Assembly (NCBI GenBank): GCA_037043235.1
Contig: JAWRVZ010000244.1
Location: forward strand, 248,001 to 312,000
Origin: Rhodeus uyekii
Taxonomy: Eukaryota; Chordata; Actinopteri; Cypriniformes; Acheilognathidae
DNA length: 64,000 bases
Reading direction: 5' to 3'
A model generated the notes under the pieces. The model did not search any database, had not been told where the DNA came from, and saw only the letters and a list, made by a program, of their open reading frames with translations. This document shows positions 55,947-64,000 of the stretch, in pieces. Both the position numbers and the translations under genes were made by a program. Every line of letters begins with the position of its first letter. Positions within the stretch are counted from its first letter, which is position 1.

Positions 55947-57625
55947 GTCACAATATTGTAGAATAGATCTGTCTCTAATTCTTTTATGTTGTGAGTATGA
56001 TTGCAAATTCACATCAAGTTTGCCATTTTGAGCAGGGACTAAATTGATTCATTCTAATGCATATCTTTGGTTAAAGTAATAATTTTTATTTGCTACTAAA
56101 AATCTTCATCAACTTGCTACCAAACACTAATTGCCATGATTATTATTTCCCACAGAGCCTGTCTTTGTACAGGCCCAATGTGAGACATTCAGAAGCTTAA
56201 ATAATTTTTGAGCTGCTAAGGTAGAGAAAGGAAATTACTATTATCCATCTTAACTTCCAACAGCTAGACTAAATTACCATTGAAACTTGAGACTCCTTCA
56301 AACTCTTTTTACTGTCATTGTGCCCTCACTCTGGACTCTGTTAACTAATTTCAACTCTCTTTTTTGCAGAGGGTTTTTATGTAAACATTGGGCTACAGAA
56401 GTGCCTTATATCGTGTGAAGAGGAGTGGAAAAGATGAAGGCCCATTTTGGCACTTATTCTGTACATCTTATAAATAAGTAATAGCCATGGACATGTAGCG
56501 GTTAGTAGAGGTGGAAGCACATCAACCCCACCTCTGTTTGGATTCTGCATATTTCATAAGCTTAGGAGGGGGCTGCGGAATAAAAGGCAGCTATACAAGG
56601 GCCTGGTCTGTTCACTGTCATGGCAACGCTACTATTAATAATAGCAGCCCTAGTGTCCTCACCACAGACAAGGGTCCTAGTTGTTTTTTTTTTTCGGCTG
56701 CTGACTTCCTGGGAATGACAACAAAATTAGGCCCCTGTTGTAGCCATTACAGTCCAGCCTATAAGGACACTGAACAGGCCGAAGAGCGTTTGCCTTGGAA
56801 ATGATCCACACTGCTTCCTTTACAGTGAGCAGGTCTCCGCAGTCCTCAATGGTGTGACTGTGTGATGCGGGCCCACTAATGTCCCTCTATTGTCACATTC
56901 AATAAGTGGCAACTTTAGATGAGATCTGTGTTGAATGTCTGATTAAATTCAAAGTGATGGTAGACAAACTAATAATGTATGGGTCAGTGCAAGGAGTTTA
57001 GATTAATGTTTTTATATAAGGAATCAAAGCATTGGAAAACTGCAGGAAGAAAACAAAGTTATGGTCCTCTTAATGTGCTTTCCAGTTTGTTGCTTATTTT
57101 GTACAGGGCAGTTGCAGTAATTGTGAAACCCTAGCTGTGAAGCCCTTGCTTCTGTTGCAGCCTTCTTGCCTTCATTTTACTACAGTTTAAGTCATTTTGA
57201 ACTTTAGTGCTGATGGGACATGCCAGGTGTTTGTGTGCAAGTGGCATTAGTGTCCTCTTCCCATGCTGAAATCTTTTCAAACTCCTGTTTTGTTACCCTT
57301 TGATTTTGATAATACATTTATTTTAATACATATTTCATTATTGAGTAAGACTTTCTATCCTACAGTACCTGCTAAGATGTTTCTTTTATACATTTATAGC
57401 CATCTTCACCAGATGTGCAATTTAAGTGTTACTTTTTTAACTTTTAAACTCACCATTTTTTTTAATTTTATTTATTATTTTATAAAAGAGCTGCACAACT
57501 TTTGTGAATCAGCCTGAGAGGTATTTCCAGCATTTTAGGCTCATAAGGTAAGTCAGTTCACTCTGTCCTTTGTAGTCAGTTCACTCCACGAATGCAAGGG
57601 GAAATTAGTAAGTAGTATGTTCTAG
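55947..57625. other. Gene-free region
   Basis: No exon recognised. An RFX X-box-like GTCATGGCAAC (56617-56627) sits in a GC-balanced islet at 56500-56950 that could be regulatory. Confidence 0.4.
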
Positions 57626-57630
57626 TAACA

Positions 57631-58085
57631 TATACACTGCTCAAACATAAATAAATAAGGGAACACTTAATCATCAGAGTATAATGCAGTCAATTATAAG
57701 TCAATTAGCCAAAAGAAAGACAACTCCCATAAAAGGTAGGATTTTGCAGGTGGTGACAATAGACCGATGTTCTCTCTTTATTCATCCTGACTGATTTGTC
57801 TTTTTAGGGTAATCATCACTGTCTATAGCATGAGGCAAGTACCTGCAACCCAATCAGGTTCCTACAGGATGGCACATCCAGACGTGCCATCGCAGGAGGT
57901 TTAGTGTGTCTCCTAGCACAGTTACAACAGCAATACTGGGAGACGTAGAACGTAGAACGTAGAAGGAAATAGTCTGGAGATGATGTGGGGAACGTCACCC
58001 TCCGTGCAACATCATCCAGCTTGACTGGTTTGGTGGTGGGTCAGTAATATTCTGTGTGGGAATATCCTTGTAGGGTCCACTTGCT
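57631..58085 (+). mobile_element. Internally deleted Tc1 element
   Basis: Begins with the family terminus ATACACTGCTCAAAC and GGGAACACTTAATCATC. Remnants of the transposase follow, such as CTACAGGATGGCACATCCAG and the GTTTGGTGGTGGGTCAGTAA segment of the catalytic domain, now brought close to the N-terminal part by deletions. The 3' end is missing. A third Tc1 family in this window. Confidence 0.75.
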
Positions 58086-59236
58086 AGTGTAATGTCTGGA
58101 CTGAGCAGACACACATGGTTATTTGGTATATTAAACAAATAATCTCTAAAACTCTCTCGCCAACCTTGTTTTTGTGATTTTATAAAACAAATTGATGCTG
58201 TCTAATATTCTGAGATGTATCACACATCTCGTTCCCACAAGGTCCACCATAAGTCATGTTTGCATTCCCATATACCATGTCCCTTATCCTTATTTTATCT
58301 ATCCAGTTCCTACATTTAATTTATTGAGGTAGATCACTATTCGAGGTAGATCACTTATCAAGATTTTGATATCATAAGCAGTGGCTTCCTATTCACCATC
58401 CTATACAGCCACAAGATGCCCAGTTAAATCATTGAGGAGCCACTGTGAAAAGCTAACCATTAAGTGAAAAGCAATGATTTTGAGGATTCATATGACACAG
58501 GTCCATTCTTAATGTGAGGGATGACAAGTCTAACCCCTCACTTATAAATGTAAATGGATAAACTGTGTTGCAGCGAAAGGCTTTTGGATTCATTATGAAT
58601 TATGAAACCTTCAGGACAGTTCCAGCTGGAGTTTTATTTAGGAACACATCACTGCTGACTTCTAGATTTCTTGACCTTTAACTCTTTCCCTGAAATTGAT
58701 GAATATTTCCGTCATTTATGCGACTACACTTCCCTGCCATTGATGGAAATTTAAGTGTTTTCACTTTTATACGGTAGGGTGTTCTACTACACATCTTCAG
58801 AAAGAGAACATCATCTCTGGATCAAAACACATGTGAAAAGAAGCAGAAATAAGTTATAGCACATGTAAGCATATGCATATGTAAAATAGTTCTATCATCA
58901 ACAACAGTATATAAATCAAAACTGCCAAATGTTTCAGAATGAAATGTCGACCCAGGATGAGGTATAGAACTGTGAAGCTTTGGGGGTGTTGATGGACTCG
59001 ATATACTCTATCTATGTTTTGATCATCGTTCTGAATCCGTATGTCGTCTTTGACAGTAAAGTTTTTTCCCTTAGAGTTTGCTATGGGGAATTCGTCTGGT
59101 ATGACAGGTGTCTGAAGCATGAGTCTAATCACAACAATGAACTTAACATTAGTAGGCAGCCTCCTATGACACCACCACTGGTGTGACCGTGAGTATAAAA
59201 TGGCACCTGTGAAATACTACATCCTCTTTTTTATCT
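58086..59236. other. Intergenic, no gene recognised
   Basis: AT-rich with nothing identifiable. The patch 58660-58800 is mildly GC-richer. Confidence 0.4.
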
Positions 59237-61300
59237 TCAGGATACCATAAGTTTGAAGCATTTGTCTGGGCAAACTATGGCAAGTACAAGTATATACATA
59301 TATGTTTCCGGCATGTGGTCATCCATGTCAACACTTTCTACACAAGCAGTCCTTGAGGTGGCTGGTTGTGTGCATTGCGAGCCCTTTGCTCTAAGTAGCA
59401 CTCTTGTTTGTCCCTTTTCTTGAGGGAATTGGTATTGCGGTTCAGGACCTGCTGCAGCTAAGGCGAGCGGGAAATTGTGTGTGGTGTGGAGGTGGGGCTC
59501 ACAGTTGGTGGCGGATGATGAGAGTGAGCTCCCAGATGTGAGCAAGTCTTCTCGCCCTAGGTGTATCTAAGCACTCACTGTCCTGAGCACTAGATCTGGC
59601 AATCACCTGTCAGATCATAACTGCCCAGTTTTCGTGAGTCTTCCCGTTGAGACCTTGGAAAAGCCATATTTGACCGCATCCATTGTTCACAGGATGTAGA
59701 GGAATGCAGGGATATGAATATGCCTTCTTGTGAAGGGACGCTAGACAACTACCTCTCAATTTGCAGGGCATCTGCAATGAACATGTTGTGTCTGCCAACC
59801 AGGCTGCTGTTACATCATGTCTGAATGACAGAGCATATGCAGCAGTAGACCAGACTTGGGTATCCTTGCACACAATGGCCATACTCTAGGCTTACCAGGC
59901 TGACCTGCTGAATGATTTGGACCAGGGATTTAAGACCTTCATAACACATGTCTCATGAAGGGCGCTGTCCCATCCCAATCTGAGGACTGGAAAAAAGACC
60001 AGAAGGCCCCCTTTCCATCTCCTGACTGAGGTCAGGTGGGCCTCTGATGCACTTTACATAATTACCAGGTACTGGACTCATGGGTGTGGTCTGATGTGAT
60101 ATGTAGTGGGCTACAATATGAGCCTCCTTGACAATGGGGAGAGATGTTAGGGCTTCTCTTCCTAAGAGTGTACTATTTGCTGAGGCCTCCACTCCCTTGA
60201 GCTCTGCTCATACAGCATCTGTGAGTTATAAGGTCTCAGTGAAGTCTCCTTGCAAGCTACCTTAAGTGTAGGGCATTGTTAGGCTGAAGCATTTGCTCTT
60301 AGAGATTGGCTAATGGATGAGCATTGTAAGGCATGTAAGAGAGTCCTTAGACTCTCATTGTAAGAGAGAGTCATGTTTGTTGAGGTCTCTTCAGCCATAA
60401 CGAGCATTGTCAGGCCTCCTCTCAGTAAAAAGAGAGTTATACTTATTTAGTGAGGCCTCTACTCCCTTAAGTTATGCTGTCGTTTGCACCTAGAGCTCAG
60501 TTGACGGCAAGTGTCATCAGGCATCCTCTCGTCTTCTCCTCTCTGGGAGTCTTCTTGTTAGCTGCCTCGAATCTAGAGCATTTTAGTGCTGAGGCCTCAG
60601 CTCTTTGCTAACAGAGTAGTCAGGTCTCCTTTCGCTAGAGAGAGTCAGATTTACTGAAACTTCCACTCTCCTAAACTCTGCCCAGATAGCAGTGGTGAGC
60701 ATAGGTTCTTGGGGGGGTCTCCTTGTAGCTGTCCTATGTGATGACTATTGTTAGGCCTCCTCACAATTTAGAAATTCATCATGCAGAGGTCTCTGCTCCT
60801 AGAGCTCGGCAGGAGGTAAGGTAGTATGCTAGTGGTTAGGCTCCCAGGAGTCTTGCTAACTACTGATCTCAAGAGTGTTGTGAGCCTCCTCAAATTAGAT
60901 GAGTTGAGGTATCTTTGCGGATCAGCCAGTAGACTGAGCTTATCTTTCCTAGCTTTCTCAGCACTGCAAATTCCAAGTGTTAGGCTCTCTGCCGAGCCTC
61001 CTTGGACACTGGCCTGAATATGAATATGAACAAATATAGATTCCATTCTGAAAAACTCCGGCCTGTGATCATCGCTGGTGCCTTGGGATGAGGACTCCTT
61101 TGAGGTTTTTTTTACTTAGCTCAGCCAATTCTCCTCATCCCTTCAGCATGGTGGCGTGAGTATTCCGTCCTCTATAGAGACCCCTAGGGGGCGCAGAATA
61201 GAGTTCCCTATCGAAAGGAAATGTCTCAGATTACACATGTAACTCTGGCTCTCTGAGAATAGGGAACAAGACACTGCATGACCGTTACCATGTTTCTGGC
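59237..61300 (+). mobile_element. Degraded DIRS-like retrotransposon remnant
   Basis: Around 59825-59950 the plus strand encodes AYAAVDQTWVSLHTMAIL, a stop, then AYQADLLNDLDQGFKTF. This resembles a Gag-like segment shared by fish DIRS-type elements. The right part (61195-61290) has TTCCCTATCGAAAGGAAATG, TACACATGTAACTCTGGC and GAGAATAGGGAACAAGACAC, a motif block that I associate with the same families. Between them (60170-61000), phrases of the form GAGGCCTCCACTCCCTTGAG recur in diverged copies. No reverse transcriptase or tyrosine recombinase remains. Family assignment is from memory of such elements. Confidence 0.45.
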
Positions 61301-63970
61301 ATTTCTGAAGGCTTCTCCTTCAGATTAGAAGTGCATGAGTAACGAGAGATGTTTTCTCAGTTTTTGGCTCAAAATGAAATGAAATATACCTACATTCAAG
61401 AGTTGATTTAAAAAAGAATCCATTAAGATAGAATACAATTAGTTATTTAGTTTAAAAGCAGAGGTTCTGGTTTTATGTTTAGATATCCATGCAACAAAGT
61501 ATTATGGGGACCAAAATTGGTCTAAAATGCAAGTGGTGGCTGTTTTTTTTATGTATTATTATTTTATGCTGGTGGGTAAAGAGTTAAATATGTTTCTAAA
61601 CTAATTTTGACTAATTGTATTATATATTTTAATTACAGATTTTTACCAATTTGTCCAGCTGTAATGTGTGCTTTCTCAGTCAGTGTTGTCCAACAAATAA
61701 TTGGGTATAATTATTATTGGGTCTACTTTCATTAGTTCAAGTCATTCGTAATTCCACTAGCATTGAACAATAACACAATGAAAGCCATACAATGCATATC
61801 TGCAGGTTGTTAACTTACAATAGAGGTCAGAAGAATCCCCTTTCCTTTCTGTCTCGTTTTCACAAGAGCCTCTGGTGTTCTACAACCCTACAATAACATC
61901 TTGCTGCCTCTGTTGGAATATTACTAATCTCTTCTCAAAGGTTACTGTGCGTCTTAGGCTATTATTTAACCACTCATCGTGTGGCATTTGCAGCCATCGG
62001 ACTATAATTACTGCATTCCATGACAGAGTTCATCTTAAAATTGAATAATTGGACACTGAACCATGGAAAGAGCCTCCATTTACCATTCAGTTGAATGGGA
62101 GATTACTGAGCACTTCGAAAGTCTAAGAGTTAAATGGGAGTAGCAGTTTGTTTGTGCACTGTACATTTGTAGTAATATCAATGTCAGCCATTTCTTCATT
62201 GTTATTGTTTTGTTCCCAAAATGCTCATACACTGTATACACTGTATTCGTTCATTATTTTTTTGAGGAAACATGAGTTGCTCATTTTTTCGCATTGTTTT
62301 TTAACTTTTAAGAAAAATAAAGTTTAGTTGTTTGCTACATATAACATTAGTCTAGATTTTTTGTTTACTCAAACAAAAATGACTCAAATTATGACATTTT
62401 TATTTTGTATTAATTTATTTACTCATACATTTGGTTAAAAATATATAATTTGACGTAGGGTCATGTTATGTCATGAAATTTTATTTTACATTTGTATATT
62501 TCTTAGCCAATCATAACTTGCGTATATGAAGGACTTGTCATTTTCTCCAATCTTTGTACTGCATTTATGAAAATCAATATCTATGAGAACCACAATTATG
62601 TTACAGTGCTGAGAAACAAATTAAACAAACCAGTAACCACTGGATTCTGGTTAAAATTATGAGAAATTTAATAAAACCTGACAAAATGATACTAACCACT
62701 GGCTTTGGATAAAAAGCTCTGCTAAATGCCAAATAACCACTTTGACATATTCACATTCATTATCTTTGTGGTAAGTTATCCAGTGTAATCATGCCTTGCC
62801 ATAAGAGTCAAAGCCCAAGTCTGCAGTGATACTCACCACGCAATAAAAACACCCTGTAATGAAATAAATCTGATCGGTTCAGGCTGAATAAGAGGATTGT
62901 GTGTGGTGGACTTTAACCTGACACTCTTTTTAGGAATAACAATATTTATATACCCCCTTTTTATTTCTGTATGAAGGGCCAGGGACTATAGCCCACTATG
63001 GTGATTCTGTTGAAATGTTGAACAGTAAGCCATTGTTCCACTTAAGAAAACAAAAAGCAATCCTAATCATGTAGGTAGTATGAGTACTCATAATTGTACT
63101 GTAAGTAGATGCTTGATGTCTGCAGGCTTTGCAGTGATATTAAATATGTAGGGTGTATTGAGTCAGACAACTAATTCACTGGCCACCCATGGTTAGTCAT
63201 TGCGGTCAGAGAAAGAGACTCTTTTTTACTGCTATTGCTTCTAATGTTTCAGGGAACGTAATGTCTCTTGGTAACCATTTTCTGTTTACGTTGCCCAGCC
63301 ATTGTCCCAATTTTTACCACAATTGGACATTTAATCAACATATAAAATGTAGTTAAGTGTTTGTGTTCTATAACAAAATATAATTGTCATTTTATTTTTT
63401 ATTACAATATTTATACAATAGAGATTCTTATATAGCCCTTTTTTATTTTTGTGTAAGGTAAAGGTATCACATTCCACTAATGTTAGTTATGTAGATGAAA
63501 AGTTTCAAAGATGATGAAGACTAAGAAAGCTTGCAGATGCTAAGTAATTTAATGATTAAACAAACTCATAATAATTCAGCAAGTGCAACAGTGTCCTCTC
63601 AACACAAACAAAAGAAACAGTTGTGAATAAATGCAAACAAATTAAAAGTCCATGAGGTGTGTTTTTTTCTTCTGTTTTTTGCTTTGCTTTGCTTTGTTCA
63701 ACAACTGCTAACATCAGATATGAACTGAAAAGTTAAGTTTTTACAGTAAAGTTCTAGCATCAGATGGCAGCTGTTTTATTATTATTATTATTTTCTTCTT
63801 ATACAATGACATTTCGTAAATTTGTCTTAAGTGTTCAGATACTGTTTTAAGGCAACAGTACGTATAGCTGTGATTCTATAAACATTCAGCAGATTAATTT
63901 ATATTTAACTGAAATTGACCATTCCATCCATACTATGAATGTCTGTAATATTTATCAAGATATTTTATTG
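61301..63970. other. Gene-free region
   Basis: AT-rich. No coding exon, RNA gene or repeat family recognised. Confidence 0.4.
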
Positions 63971-64000
63971 GTAACACTTTACAAAATAAGATCTCATCTA
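63971..64000 (+). repeat. GGTAACACTTTA repeat, cut by window end
   Basis: Starts GGTAACACTTTACAAAATAAG, the same terminus as at 52141. It continues beyond the window. Confidence 0.55.

Overview
This window is AT-rich, intron-containing nuclear DNA from a ray-finned fish, most likely a cyprinid-type teleost. The evidence is three spliced vertebrate genes, long CA/GT, TA and TCTA microsatellites, and a dense load of fish-type repeats (Tc1/mariner, hAT, pogo/Tigger-like, a Tf1/sushi-type chromovirus, a DIRS-like remnant, and the 'GGGTGAAYTATCC' foldback family). No bacterial-style operons, CRISPR arrays, rRNA or tRNA genes were seen.

Layout. 1-3.9 kb: a 205-bp TC/TG microsatellite, a hAT end, a solo-LTR-like remnant and a dispersed foldback repeat. 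3929-9201: a complete, apparently young Ty3/gypsy chromovirus with 490-bp LTRs, a 5-bp target duplication (GTTAA) and one uninterrupted Gag-Pol frame of 1463 codons. Its primer-binding site is complementary to the predicted 5' end of its own RNA, which is the Tf1/sushi self-priming arrangement. 9.6-10.65 kb: an AT-rich element built of AAGTATACTT-like words. 13.0-14.2 kb: a dead Tc1 element. 16.7-17.45 kb: a pogo/Tigger-like non-autonomous element. 19.6-23.8 kb: more repeat fragments and a putative promoter.

23.9-31.1 kb is the only host gene cluster: lysmd3 (+), polr3g (-) and mblac2 (+). lysmd3 and polr3g converge tail to tail. polr3g and mblac2 diverge across about 780 bp that contain paired E-boxes, CCAAT boxes and an inverted CRE pair. 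From my knowledge of the human genome, MBLAC2-POLR3G-LYSMD3 are adjacent on chromosome 5q14.3, so this is conserved microsynteny. Their usual outer neighbours (ADGRV1 beyond LYSMD3, CETN3 beyond MBLAC2) were not recognised here.

31.1-64 kb has no recognisable gene. It holds a 1.55-kb element with inverted ends, a three-deep nest of inserted elements (36.8-38.3 kb), several dispersed repeat families, a 24-bp-stem hairpin (42.4 kb), a head-to-head minisatellite (52.3-52.8 kb), two dead Tc1 copies and a DIRS-like remnant. A few GC-richer islets (for example 35.1, 47.0 and 56.6 kb) look like candidate conserved regulatory elements, but that needs alignment to test.

The most unusual item is the intact chromovirus. 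It combines self-priming, an ORF whose start lies in the 5' LTR and whose stop lies in the 3' LTR, and LTRs that read identically. No wholly new biological system was found.
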